A stretch of DNA of 64,000 bases from Chryseobacterium jejuense (GCF_017877355.1 NZ_JAGIPR010000006.1:248001-312000), one strand, 5' to 3'. Positions 27,408 through 36,020 are shown, counted from the stretch's first letter. Notes: generated by a model from the letters alone, not told the origin. Numbers and translations: made by a program.

Positions 27408-27758
27408 TTAGCATTTAAGATTGGGATTCGGATAGTTGTCACTTTGATCTTCCATCGTATTATCTATGCATACAAAATCTTTTTCCACTAAAAGTTTTAC
27501 CAGACCTGCCTGACCGTCAAAACCTACAATATCTGTAGATACCAGCTCTTTTACCATGGCTTCCGGCATTCTCATTACAATCTTATTTTCAATGAAGACT
27601 GCAGATAATGTTGCTTCCTTTGTTTTCTCTATGGCATAGATAAATGGACGATCTACAAATTCTGTAAAGCTTGAGATAATCCCGCTTTTTCCTAATTCTA
27701 AAACTTCAGATTGGGTTAAACGGAATCTTATGGAGTTGTCTTTTATTCTTATTTTCAT
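27408..27758 (-). CDS. DUF7009-like small protein of the FdhF cluster
   Basis: A 116-residue cytoplasmic protein opening MKIRIKDNSIRFRLTQSEVL, which I associate, from memory, with the DUF7009 family found beside molybdoenzyme genes in Bacteroidota. No catalytic motif is visible; one Cys near the end (DFVCIDNTMED) is notable. It lies 22 bp upstream of the FdhF-like start in the same direction, so it is probably an accessory or chaperone for that enzyme. The function is unproven. Confidence 0.6.
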   Translation of the reverse strand: MKIRIKDNSIRFRLTQSEVLELGKSGIISSFTEFVDRPFIYAIEKTKEATLSAVFIENKIVMRMPEAMVKELVSTDIVGFDGQAGLVKLLVEKDFVCIDNTMEDQSDNYPNPNLKC

Positions 27759-27857
27759 TTGTTTATTTTTAACTATTTATTCACCTTATCTATGTGCTTA
27801 TGTGGTAGAAATTAAGTTTTTTTTAAACCACATATAGATATTGTCCATTCATAATGG

Positions 27858-28730
27858 TTATTTTTCAATGATTTTGTGGAAGCTGCTTTCGTTATAAATA
27901 TTAAACCTGTTATCTCTTAGGAATCCTAACAAAGTCATATCAAACTCTTTTGCTACATCTACTGCAAGGCTGGATGGTGCTCCTATTGCTGCCACCACTA
28001 CAATTCCTGCCATAGCAGCCTTTTGAATAAGTTCGAAACTAGCCCTGCCACTAAGCACTAAAATTTTATCTTTTAGGGGAAGTTGTCCTGTAAATAATGC
28101 ATGGCCAATCAGTTTATCTAATGCATTGTGTCGTCCTACGTCTTCCCGTAGAGCCAATAGCTGTCCATTAAAATTGAAAATTCCGGAGGCATGAATTCCT
28201 CCTGTAGCACTAAAGTTATTCTGAAAAGACTGCAGATTATCAGATAACTGATACAAAACCTCAAATAATAAGGTATGTTCTTCCCTTTCGATATGCTGAA
28301 AAGTGCTTACCGTTTTTATAGATTCTATAGAACCTTTTCCGCACACTCCACAACTGGATGTGGTATAAAAATTTCTGTCAACATTTTTTAGGTGAGGAGC
28401 AAAATCTTCAGTTAATTCAACTTCTATGATGTTTTCCCGATTTCTGGAGCATTCGGCCTGTGGATGATCTATATTTTGAACTTGATGATATCCTGAAATA
28501 ATTCCTTCCGTGAATAGAAAACCGGCAGCCAGTTCTGCATCATTACCGGGAGTTCTCATGGTTACAGATATATTTTTACTGATCCTCTGGTTTTCTGGAC
28601 CATAAGAAATCCGGATCTCCAGCGGTTCTTCTACAGAAATATCGTCTGTATAAGCAAAACTTCTGTCTTCTTTTACCTTAACAATATCTATCTTCTGTAC
28701 AGATTTATTTTCTAATGTATTGGTTTTCAT
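27858..28730 (-). CDS. fdhD: Formate dehydrogenase accessory sulfurtransferase FdhD
   Basis: A 290-residue protein that carries sulfur from a cysteine desulfurase to the molybdenum cofactor of FdhF-type enzymes. The catalytic CxxC is intact: TTSSCGVCGKGS with Cys127 and Cys130. Also seen: GGIHASGIFN, REDVGRHNALDKLIGHALF and LVLSGRASFELIQKAAMAGI, all family marks. It lies between moaE and the DUF7009-like gene. Its presence supports the view that the YdeP-type enzyme here needs sulfurated cofactor. Confidence 0.95.
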   Translation of the reverse strand: MKTNTLENKSVQKIDIVKVKEDRSFAYTDDISVEEPLEIRISYGPENQRISKNISVTMRTPGNDAELAAGFLFTEGIISGYHQVQNIDHPQAECSRNRENIIEVELTEDFAPHLKNVDRNFYTTSSCGVCGKGSIESIKTVSTFQHIEREEHTLLFEVLYQLSDNLQSFQNNFSATGGIHASGIFNFNGQLLALREDVGRHNALDKLIGHALFTGQLPLKDKILVLSGRASFELIQKAAMAGIVVVAAIGAPSSLAVDVAKEFDMTLLGFLRDNRFNIYNESSFHKIIEK

Positions 28731-28776
28731 ATCTGAATAATCTGTTATAGTAAATATACTAGTTTTCGTTCTTTAA

Positions 28777-29193
28777 TTATGGATGAGCAGAAACCCATTC
28801 TTCTCCATCTTCAAAAATCTCTTTTTTCCATATGGGAACGGTTTTCTTTATGGTATCAATAACGTAACGACAAGCGTCAAAAACAGCATCCCGATGCCCA
28901 TCATTCACCACAATAATTACTGCAGCATCACCGGGGTATAAAATTCCGGTACGATGGTGGACAACAATATTTCGTACAGAAAACAGGGCCATGGCCTGAT
29001 CTGCAATTTTTTTAATTTCTTTAGTCGCCATGGATTGGTAACATTCATATTCCAAACGGACGACAGATTTGTTTTGGGTAACATTCCGAACAGTTCCTAT
29101 AAATGTTGCTATCCCGCCACTGCTAAGATCCTGAGCAAGGGCAAGACATTCGGTGATGTTTAATGTATCTTCTGTTATTCTGATGTCAATCAT
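28777..29193 (-). CDS. moaE: Molybdopterin synthase catalytic subunit MoaE
   Basis: A 138-residue large subunit of molybdopterin synthase. It shows GGIATFIGTVRNVTQNKSVV, YECYQSMATKEIKKI, VHHRTGILYPGDAAVIIVV and the catalytic Lys in VPIWKKEIFEDGEEW. It works with MoaD (29289-29531), which lies about 95 bp upstream in the same orientation, to add two sulfurs to the pyranopterin. Complete. Confidence 0.95.
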   Translation of the reverse strand: MIDIRITEDTLNITECLALAQDLSSGGIATFIGTVRNVTQNKSVVRLEYECYQSMATKEIKKIADQAMALFSVRNIVVHHRTGILYPGDAAVIIVVNDGHRDAVFDACRYVIDTIKKTVPIWKKEIFEDGEEWVSAHP

Positions 29194-29288
29194 TTTTTTT
29201 CATTTTTGATTCCACAAGCTATTTTATTCGTTCATTCATAGCGGAAAAAATGCTACAAATGAGCAAATAATTTTTAAGCATATGCTTT

Positions 29289-29531
29289 TTATCCACCACT
29301 CACGGGAGGGATTATCGCTATTTCATCTGTATCAATAATAATTTGATTATCTTCAGCATATTCTTCATTCACTGCGATGAAATAGGATTTCAGTTTTATG
29401 AGTTGTGGAAAGTCTTTTTCCAATCTCTCTTTTAATTGACTGACATTCAAATCATCCTGAAATTCCATCTTTTTTTCTGATGCTCCGAAAATATCTTTCG
29501 TTATTCCAAAAGCCAATATTTTAAGTTTCAT
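29289..29531 (-). CDS. moaD: Molybdopterin synthase sulfur carrier MoaD
   Basis: An 80-residue ubiquitin-fold protein ending IAIIPPVSGG. The terminal Gly-Gly is the site adenylated by the MoeB-like enzyme and converted to a thiocarboxylate for MoaE. The size is normal for the family. It lies 20 bp after the TauE-type gene stop and upstream of moaE in the same direction. Confidence 0.93.
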   Translation of the reverse strand: MKLKILAFGITKDIFGASEKKMEFQDDLNVSQLKERLEKDFPQLIKLKSYFIAVNEEYAEDNQIIIDTDEIAIIPPVSGG

Positions 29532-29551
29532 TTTATTTTTAAACTAAGGTT

Positions 29552-30301
29552 TTACCAATATTTCATGAGAACATTTATTCCTGCCACCAAAACAAGGACT
29601 GCAGTCATTCTTTTTATAACCAGAGGATTCCATTTCAGTGACATTCTGGATCCCATCTGTCCGCCAATAAAAACAGCCAGACATAAACTTAAAATCCTGA
29701 AATAATCCATACCTACAGAAAGTTTTGATAATTGCCCGAAAATACCTGATATAGAATTCACCAATATAAAAACACTGGATGTGGCTGCTATTTTTCTTGG
29801 GGTATCCCATTTCATAAGATTCAACATTGGGGAAAGAAAAATTCCACCACCAATTCCTACTAATCCTGATAAAAAGCCGATTCCGCCTCCTAAAAAACTA
29901 TTTCCTAAAATTGCAGATTTCGATTCCTGCGATACTTTCTCTTCGGTTTTAGTTTCTGTTTTAATCCATAATAGAATGGCTGCTATGATAAGAGTAATTC
30001 CTAAAATCAGAAAAAAAGTCTCCTGGCTTATTTTCAGAACAGCTCCCCAATAAGCCATGGGAACACTTACCAACGTTATGGGGATTACTTTTTTCCAACC
30101 GATCTGCTTATTTTTAATATAAATATAAACGCCCCCCACTACAACAATAACATTACAGATCAATGCCGTTAAACGGATTTCCTGATAAGGGAGACTATAC
30201 ATTGCCAACACCGCCAGATAACTGGAACCACCGCCAAATCCTACTGATGAATATACAAATGCAATAATCAAAAAGAATAGAAAAATCTCCCAATGCCCCA
30301 T
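29552..30301 (-). CDS. TauE/SafE-type sulfite/anion exporter
   Basis: A 249-residue membrane protein with about eight helices. Family marks are SSVGFGGGSSYLAVLAMYSL at the N-terminus and GLVGIGGGIFLSPMLNLMKW in the middle. Relatives export or import sulfite, sulfoacetate or other organic anions. Next to moaD and a molybdoenzyme cluster, sulfite or a related oxyanion is plausible but not shown. It is the first gene of the leftward set. Confidence 0.88.
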   Translation of the reverse strand: MGHWEIFLFFLIIAFVYSSVGFGGGSSYLAVLAMYSLPYQEIRLTALICNVIVVVGGVYIYIKNKQIGWKKVIPITLVSVPMAYWGAVLKISQETFFLILGITLIIAAILLWIKTETKTEEKVSQESKSAILGNSFLGGGIGFLSGLVGIGGGIFLSPMLNLMKWDTPRKIAATSSVFILVNSISGIFGQLSKLSVGMDYFRILSLCLAVFIGGQMGSRMSLKWNPLVIKRMTAVLVLVAGINVLMKYW

Positions 30302-30455
30302 ATTAATTTGTTGAAGGTTTATTTCATTACAATAATACTCATTTTACCGCTTGATTAATGAGAGAAAATGTAAAAGTCTCTGCGGTAATTTGTGAAAAAA
30401 ATATCATAAATTGTTTATTCCAAGAATAAAGTAATGGGTTACCATTATCATTTAT

Positions 30456-30463
30456 TAAATTTG
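30456..30463 (+). promoter_or_regulatory. -7 promoter box TAAATTTG
   Basis: An exact TAnnTTTG match 21 bp upstream of the DyP peroxidase start; no -33 box was clear. Confidence 0.4.
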
Positions 30464-30483
30464 ATTGATTAGAAACAGTAAAA

Positions 30484-31437
30484 ATGCCCGCAAACGAAAC
30501 ACAAAAAAACATGAATTCTCAGAATGTCACCGATTATCCTAACAACAACACCTATTTTCTGGTCTGGAATTTCAAAAAGGATGCTGATCCTGCTAAAATT
30601 AAATCTGTATTTCAAAGAATATGTGCTTTAGTCACCAATTTAAACAATTCTGCTCTGGACCGTTTTCCGAATTCTAAAGCAAGCTGCGTAGTGGGAATTG
30701 GATATGAGGCATGGTTACAGCTTGAATTACCCAGTCCGCTGCCTAAAGAATTTAAAAAATTTGAAGCTATAAAAGGTAGTAAGCATACCGCAGTGAGTAC
30801 AAGAGGAGATATTCATTTTCACATTCGTTCTGATGAAAAAAGTCTGGCGTATGATATGGCTTCTACGATTTCGGATTTCATGACAGAAATTGCTGATTGT
30901 GCAGTGGAAGTTCAGGGGTTCCGCTATTGGGACAGCAGATCTATTTTAGGTTTTGTGGATGGTACGGAAAATCCACATGGAAAAGACCGTAATTTTTTTG
31001 CGATTATCGGAGATACTGATCCTGAATATGAAGGCGGAAGTTATCTTTTTGTTCAGAAATACATCCATAATATGAATGCATGGAAATCTCTTTCTGTAGA
31101 AGATCAGGAAAAAGTGATCGGCAGATCCAAAGAACAGGATATTGAAATGGATGATGATGTAAAACCTAAAAACTCACATATTGCATTGGCCAATGTAGGA
31201 GATGATTTTAAGGTGGTGAGAGACAATATGCCTTTCGGAAATGTCTCAACAAATGAAATGGGAACTTATTTCATCTGCTATGCAAGCACATTCAGTACAG
31301 TACAAAAAATGCTGACGAATATGTTCATTGGAGATCCTGTAGGAAATTATGACCGAATTCTGGATTTCAGTACTGCCCAGACAGGAACTTTATTTTTTGT
31401 CCCTTCAGCGGATATGCTGGATGAGTTTTCTTCATAA
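30484..31437 (+). CDS. Dyp-type (YfeX-like) heme peroxidase
   Basis: A 317-residue heme peroxidase. The distal GXXDG motif is GFVDGTENPHG (Asp near 159) and the likely heme-ligand His232 lies in KNSHIALANVG, as in the YfeX-like group. There is no Tat or Sec signal, so it should be cytoplasmic. The physiological substrate is unknown; relatives oxidise porphyrinogens or dyes. It is divergent from the TauE-type gene and has its own -7 box. The MITE-like element begins 34 bp after the stop. Confidence 0.92.
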   Translation: MPANETQKNMNSQNVTDYPNNNTYFLVWNFKKDADPAKIKSVFQRICALVTNLNNSALDRFPNSKASCVVGIGYEAWLQLELPSPLPKEFKKFEAIKGSKHTAVSTRGDIHFHIRSDEKSLAYDMASTISDFMTEIADCAVEVQGFRYWDSRSILGFVDGTENPHGKDRNFFAIIGDTDPEYEGGSYLFVQKYIHNMNAWKSLSVEDQEKVIGRSKEQDIEMDDDVKPKNSHIALANVGDDFKVVRDNMPFGNVSTNEMGTYFICYASTFSTVQKMLTNMFIGDPVGNYDRILDFSTAQTGTLFFVPSADMLDEFSS

Positions 31438-31470
31438 ATTAACGCATGCAATAACTTAATAATTAAAATA

Positions 31471-31670
31471 GATGAGGCTGTCTCTAAAATGTCATTCTGA
31501 ACACGGGTTGAAAGCCTGCGAACGTAGTTCAGAAATGGAATGAAGTATCTCAAACAATTGATCGTTAATGAGATTCTTCCTTCATCAGAAATCGAAGATT
31601 ATCTCCTTTCAGTTGATGAATATTATTTCGACGTAGTCAATAACAAAGGCCAAATTGAGACAGCCTCATC
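31471..31670. mobile_element. MITE-like element with 14-bp inverted ends
   Basis: Perfect 14-bp terminal inverted repeats: GATGAGGCTGTCTC (31471-31484) and GAGACAGCCTCATC (31657-31670), 200 bp apart. The inside has no gene and shares the phrase CTGCGAA, one base, GTAGTTCAG with the element at 40301-40449. Such elements are common in Flavobacteriia genomes. It carries no transposase and would be moved by one encoded elsewhere. Confidence 0.75.
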
Positions 31671-31682
31671 TTTTACCTATAT

Positions 31683-32324
31683 TTATTCTTTTAAACTCAT
31701 TTCAACCTGTTCCTCTTCATTGAATAAGAAACTCTTCAAAATATCCTTATGAATCTTCACAACGTCTCCGTTCTGAACTTTATGCTTTTTCTGTAAAGGT
31801 CTTTCATGAACGAAAATAGCATCCGCATCAATCAACTGATTCATTTTGCTTGATGAAAGTTGTAAACAGGTTCTGATAACCGTTGATAATCTGAGATTAA
31901 ATTCGAAAGGACATTTGATTTTAAAACTAAGTATCTCACTGTCTGAAGCCATCATCTGCTCTATCGGAATCTCATCAAACTGAATTTCATATTCCACACT
32001 GTCCAAATCTGCTTCTGCATTATTTTTCCGTCTTGTTTCACTGGAGAATGCATATTCCCAAGCCAAATCTCCATCATTCTCAGAAAGTCTATTAAAGATT
32101 TCCTTACTGATAGATTCGGTTCTGATCCTGGAGAATAGGGTCATATTGTATCGGGTATTGCATTTTACACATCGGTAAATTAGCCAGATATCGATATTCT
32201 TTTTTTGGGCATTCAGCCTGAATTTATCACTACAGTAAAACCTATCGCCATCACAATGGCTGCATTTCTTTTTCAAAAGGGGGGTGTTCTGGGCTTTTAC
32301 CACCCATGTATACTCTATACTCAT
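31683..32324 (-). CDS. DUF1062 domain protein
   Basis: A 213-residue cytoplasmic protein. The N-terminal third has two zinc-binding-like pairs, KKKCSHCDGDRFYCSDKF and LIYRCVKCNTRYNM, followed by a helical middle and a basic S4-like region (STVIRTCLQLSSSKMNQLID, then FVHERPLQKKHKVQNGDVV). This matches DUF1062, with an RNA-binding S4-type tail. Its role is unknown. It stands alone next to the MITE-like element. Confidence 0.75.
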   Translation of the reverse strand: MSIEYTWVVKAQNTPLLKKKCSHCDGDRFYCSDKFRLNAQKKNIDIWLIYRCVKCNTRYNMTLFSRIRTESISKEIFNRLSENDGDLAWEYAFSSETRRKNNAEADLDSVEYEIQFDEIPIEQMMASDSEILSFKIKCPFEFNLRLSTVIRTCLQLSSSKMNQLIDADAIFVHERPLQKKHKVQNGDVVKIHKDILKSFLFNEEEQVEMSLKE

Positions 32325-32470
32325 TATAATTGGTGCTTAATAATATTCTTTAGTAATTTTTTACCTATTATTCAAGCATTACACAAATCTGTACAGAATA
32401 TTGAATAGAAATATCCTCTATTATTCCTAATCTGATCGGAAAACCATCAAAAAAAGGAATAACAAACAAC

Positions 32471-32574
32471 TGCCAATATTGGCAATGCAATAAATAATAG
32501 GGTTAAATGAAAACCCGTTCGGGTAGAGTTACCCAAACGAAAGAATAATTAGCCTGTGGTTTGTGAAGGCTAAT
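32471..32574 (+). ncRNA. Candidate structured RNA (row of hairpins)
   Basis: In a gap without a gene, four local hairpins follow each other: TGCCAATATTGGCA (32471-32484), GGGTT with AACCC (32500-32516), GTTCGGGTA with TACCCAAAC with one mismatch (32517-32538), and ATTAGCC with GGCTAAT (32548-32574). Such dense, consecutive stems suggest an RNA with structure. I do not recognise the family, and no promoter or terminator was identified. Confidence 0.3.
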
Positions 32575-32778
32575 ATTAAGCTATAACAGGTTTAAGAGTT
32601 GTTCTCAAAACGAATTGTTTACTTGGTTGGGATAAAATTAATTAATTCTGAACAAAAAACAAGTTTTTATTTCATTTTTTATTTAAAAATCAAAATAAGA
32701 ACCCATATTTCACAATCATAACTTATATCAGTTTTGGAAACAGTGGATTTTTTATAAACGCAAAGTGGATTTTTGGTT

Positions 32779-33163
32779 ATGCTGAATTTTAAGGAAGCTA
32801 AGAAGTTAATCGATTTGATGAAGCATGCTGGTAAGGCTGGAAGTATGATGACAATTTTAGAGAAAAGCATGATGATCTTCTCTATCATGCTAATTCTTTT
32901 TCGCCGGCAGCTTCTGAATAGTAAAATTCATACAACGTAACAGATCTGAAGTTTCTGGAATTTCATGGGAAAGACAAAAAATTTATACTGATCATTATTT
33001 TGAAGTCATCAGTCTTTCATTTGATGAGACAGGTAAGTGTACCGCTGTTTTTATAGGTACATCTCTGGAGGAAAGATTTGAAAAGATACTGGATCTTCCC
33101 AGTATTGACTGGTCATACACTTCTTATGAAGATATGGATGAAGACTATGAAACTGAAGCTTAG
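32779..33163 (+). pseudogene. Degraded hypothetical gene, three frames
   Basis: Protein-like sequence runs from ATG 32779 (MLNFKEAKKLIDLMKHAGKA), shifts frame near 32865, meets TAG at 32919-32921, and resumes in a third frame as VSGISWERQKIYTDHYFEVI to the stop at 33161. The pieces together would give about 125 residues. No family is recognised. At least two frameshifts plus a stop indicate a dead gene. Confidence 0.45.
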
Positions 33164-33295
33164 TCAATCTGATATTGGAACTTTAAAATTAATTTTAACC
33201 CTAGAGGCCAGGGAAAGTATTAAGATTATTTGTACTTTGGAGTAAAGTGTTTCAGAGTGTCAATATTTTAGATCAATCATCTAAAACCTTACAGT

Positions 33296-33484
33296 ATGTG
33301 GCGGGTATATGCAATTCTTTCAGCATTTTTTGCTTCACTGACTGCCATTTTTGCCAAGATTGGTATCACAGGTATGAACTCAAACCTTGTTACTGCTATC
33401 AGAAGTGTAATTATCTTACTGGCAGTATGGGGAATTGTCCTTGCACGAAGCAAATATAAAGGCATCCCTGGTATTGATCTTTGA
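33296..33484 (+). pseudogene. Truncated EamA-type transporter
   Basis: The frame encodes 62 residues with two membrane helices, beginning MWRVYAILSAFFASLTAIFA. This matches the front of one-domain EamA (DMT) transporters, which are about 140 residues long. It stops after KGIPGIDL, and I see no continuation of the family in the following bases, so the 3' half is lost. It lies in a cluster of remnants. Confidence 0.65.
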
Positions 33485-33625
33485 ATAGTGACCGTTATTT
33501 AATGGAAATTTAAATGCGAAGTTTGCAAGAGAATGATTGATCAATTTTACTTATCAGTCGCGCACTTCGTTTAGCAAAGAATGTTATGAGTGAGGCTAAG
33601 GCTTTATACATCAGTTATCCTCCTG

Positions 33626-34570
33626 TTATACCATATCAATCCATTTGTAGAGATCTACATCGGCAGAGATCCTGAATGATTTTCTAAGTCGGCTCTTTCT
33701 GGTTTGAATAGTACGTACTGCAAGGTGATTATATTCAGCAATATCTTTTGTTGTGAAACCTAGTTTAATTAAGGCACAAAGCTTGAATTCATCTGCACTC
33801 ATATCAGGATTAAGTTCTATGAGGTTATCATATAAACCAGGAAACATTTGTTTAACTTTAGGAATAAAGGCAATATCATCATTCATGGCCAGCTTTACAA
33901 TGCCTTCCAGGTCTATCTGATATTTACTGTTGAGTTTTGCTCTCATATCAGCAATAATCTTCTCACTCCTCATAGCCTGCTGATATAATTTTACAATTTT
34001 AAACTGTTTTGAGAGTATAAAATATCCGAGGATGCTAACACCTAAAAACACCTGCAAAAAGGTAATCAGTCTTTGATTTTCTGAAAACAAAACGTTATCT
34101 GCTCCTTCAACGGTAAATATTTTGAAATCATAATAATGACTGATGCTGAAAAGGATAAGTGTTGTGAGATAAACAATGAGATTATACCAAACTGTCTTTT
34201 TAGAATTAAAAATAAACAGGGAAGCCAGCATAATGACAAAATAATATAATGACAACCCGTTTTCAAAGCCTGTAGTGGATGAAAAAAAAAAGATCAGAAG
34301 CAGAAAAAGCTCTAAACTAAACAGCGTCATAAAATGATTATAACGCACTTTTCTAAAAAAGAAAAGAAAAAGATAAAAGATCCCCAATGCCGATAAAACA
34401 AAAAAGTTGACCTTTAAACCAAACAACAGGTCTCTGCATCCGTTAAAGAGCAAGACAGCTCCAATAGAAAACGCAAATAAATTCATTCTTCGAGCTTCAA
34501 TAAGCTCAAGCGGACCTGTATCGGGAGCAATATGCCTGTTCAATATCTGATCCCAGATTTTACGAAACAT
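33626..34570 (-). CDS. Multi-helix membrane regulator with LuxR-like tail
   Basis: A 314-residue protein with about six to seven membrane helices in residues 30-190 and a cytoplasmic tail. The tail, about 225-314, has ADEFKLCALIKLGFTTKDIA and TIQTRKSRLRKSFRI, which is the same LuxR-like helix-turn-helix type as in the regulators at 8639 and 44448. Here the periplasmic TPR part is replaced by a membrane domain. It should bind DNA from the membrane, without a kinase. The signal is unknown. Confidence 0.8.
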   Translation of the reverse strand: MFRKIWDQILNRHIAPDTGPLELIEARRMNLFAFSIGAVLLFNGCRDLLFGLKVNFFVLSALGIFYLFLFFFRKVRYNHFMTLFSLELFLLLIFFFSSTTGFENGLSLYYFVIMLASLFIFNSKKTVWYNLIVYLTTLILFSISHYYDFKIFTVEGADNVLFSENQRLITFLQVFLGVSILGYFILSKQFKIVKLYQQAMRSEKIIADMRAKLNSKYQIDLEGIVKLAMNDDIAFIPKVKQMFPGLYDNLIELNPDMSADEFKLCALIKLGFTTKDIAEYNHLAVRTIQTRKSRLRKSFRISADVDLYKWIDMV

Positions 34571-34608
34571 AATTTATAGATATTTAGCAAAAAACTTGAA
34601 ATTCAACA

Positions 34609-34642
34609 CAAAAATAAATAAAATGCTTTTATATTTTACCAA
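34609..34642 (-). promoter_or_regulatory. Promoter of the membrane regulator
   Basis: On the minus strand TTG (34640-34642) precedes TATTTTTG (34609-34616) by 23 bp, matching the Flavobacterium -33/-7 pattern at the long end of its spacing. It lies 39 bp upstream of the start at 34570. Confidence 0.45.
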
Positions 34643-34739
34643 AAGAGTCGATTATGATTAAAAAATATGTTTACAAAAAAGCAGTTTGATAATTTCAATT
34701 TTTTTAAAAATCGTTGACTATTTCTATAGAATTATCTAT

Positions 34740-35057
34740 TTATATCAAAAAGATTTTTCTCCATTTTCCAATGGTATTTCTGCTCAGTTTAAATTGAAGA
34801 GCTAACTGGGTGTTGTTGAGTTTATTCTCTTTCTGATAATCCAGGATTTTCATAATATCAGTTCTTTTATAAGATCGGTATTGGCTGTTCCTTTTTTCAG
34901 AGGTTCCAAAAATAATGGCATTGAGCTTCAGGATATCTAATGCTAAAAGTTCATTTTTAGACAATAAATATTCACACAGATCGTATTTATGTGGATATTT
35001 ACGGCTAATAATGTCTGTGTAGATCTGTTTAAAATCAGGTTGTTTATATTCTTCCAT
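34740..35057 (-). CDS. Small helix-turn-helix protein, cassette 1 gene B
   Basis: A 105-residue cytoplasmic protein. The front half (DFKQIYTDIISRKYPHKYDL) is helical, and LALDILKLNAIIFG is shared with its paralogue at 40465. The back half is a transposase-type helix-turn-helix: RTDIMKILDYQKENKLNNTQ, then LQFKLSRNTIGKWRK. There is no DDE, HUH or serine-recombinase catalytic domain. I prefer ATG 35057 over an upstream TTG. It pairs with the helix-turn-helix gene at 35348. The family is abundant in Chryseobacterium-type genomes and is often labelled transposase. The function is unknown. Confidence 0.7.
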   Translation of the reverse strand: MEEYKQPDFKQIYTDIISRKYPHKYDLCEYLLSKNELLALDILKLNAIIFGTSEKRNSQYRSYKRTDIMKILDYQKENKLNNTQLALQFKLSRNTIGKWRKIFLI

Positions 35058-35266
35058 ATTTTGATTCAATAGATTGACGGATTACTGTTCCGGCAGCATC
35101 AAAGTCTATATACAACACTTTTTTTCTGCCATACCAATATCTCTTCAGAATGTAGCTCCGCAGATTATCCGGGTAAAAGCTTGCCCCATTCCCCCAGCCT
35201 GAGTACGACTTCCTTCTTGGATAAGCTGATCAATACTTTACCGTTATTCAATACTGTATTTTTCAT
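35044..35266 (-). pseudogene. Degraded small ORF between the HTH genes
   Basis: From ATG 35266 a frame reads MKNTVLNNGKVLISLSKKEV and soon stops. A second frame then carries SGWGNGASFYPDNLRSYILK and YGRKKVLYIDFDAAGTVIRQ to a stop at 35044, overlapping the next gene. A single shift would join them into about 73 residues. The other cassette has no such gene in this position. Family unknown. Confidence 0.35.
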
Positions 35267-35347
35267 ATCATAATTTTGGGGTTTTGAATGATGTAAGACC
35301 AATAATAGATTCGCCTTCGCGATTTTCTGAAAGTCTTTTACAACAGT

Positions 35348-35776
35348 TTACTGACTGTATTTACCAATCCACTTATGAAGGGTTGTTTTGGGAATTTTGT
35401 ATCGTATAACAATTTCTGCCCTAGTCATTTCACCATTTTTTATCTGTTCAAGAACAAAATCAATAACTTCCCGGGTATAAATATTTTTACGAAACCGGGG
35501 TAATTCTGTTTTTTTCTCTTCAGATGAAGCATTCTTCATTCTAGGTGAAGGTGGAGCATAAAGAATAAGGTGCTGGGAATAGATTCTGAAAAAATCATAT
35601 TCCAAAAGTTTGCTCCATTTCAATAAAATTTCGGCATCCAGACTGCTGCAGAGATACATTTCACCAACTTCTTTTTCTGTACAGTGAAAAAAATTGCAGA
35701 TGCGGGACAATTCTATATTGCTTTCGGAAACGGATTTCTCTATCAGGTTTCCTATATGAATATTTCTATAATTCAT
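35348..35776 (-). CDS. Two-HTH DNA-binding protein, cassette 1 gene A
   Basis: A 142-residue protein. The N-terminal part (IHIGNLIEKSVSESNIELSR) resembles a small phage-type helix-turn-helix. A central block KWSKLLEYDFFRIYSQHLIL is nearly identical in the paralogue at 40846. The tail, RFRKNIYTREVIDFVLEQIK and RYKIPKTTLHKWIGKYSQ, is a transposase-type helix-turn-helix. No catalytic domain is present. It lies downstream of a surface-protein gene and a strong hairpin, in the same order as the second cassette. A regulatory role over the surface-protein locus is an inference. Confidence 0.7.
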   Translation of the reverse strand: MNYRNIHIGNLIEKSVSESNIELSRICNFFHCTEKEVGEMYLCSSLDAEILLKWSKLLEYDFFRIYSQHLILYAPPSPRMKNASSEEKKTELPRFRKNIYTREVIDFVLEQIKNGEMTRAEIVIRYKIPKTTLHKWIGKYSQ

Positions 35777-35979
35777 ACTTCTTTTTTCTTTTAAAATACT
35801 GTAAGAATCTCAGAAGAGAGACCGTATTTATAATCAGTTTGTATTTTGTTTCAAGGGGCAAATAAGATATATCAAAAGAGATTTCTGATTTACCTTATTA
35901 TCAATCAAGCGTAAAGAGCTTCTCTGTGAAAATACCTGTATCAATTGATTTTTTTAATTAAAGGTCAGACAGGTGATTT

Positions 35980-36014
35980 TTAAAAGTTCCGGCGGGGCTC
36001 CGCCCCGCCGGAAC
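35980..36014 (-). terminator. Very GC-rich terminator hairpin
   Basis: A perfect 13-bp stem (35986-35998 with 36002-36014) with a 3-nt loop, nearly all G and C in an AT-rich genome. Read leftward it is followed by TTTTAAAAAT and begins 6 bp after the stop of the surface-protein gene (36021). Probably a strong Rho-independent terminator. Confidence 0.8.
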
Positions 36015-36020
36015 TAAATA

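Noticed and set aside
31540..31752. A 70-codon rightward frame
   Set aside because: It lies mostly inside the MITE-like element and runs into the DUF1062 gene on the other strand; the sequence is explained by the repeat.
32679..32888. A 69-codon leftward frame
   Set aside because: It is antisense to the degraded ORF at 32779 and carries no recognisable signature.
33247..33459. A 70-codon frame overlapping the EamA fragment
   Set aside because: The EamA frame shows a clear family match; this one is its shadow and is Cys-rich without meaning.
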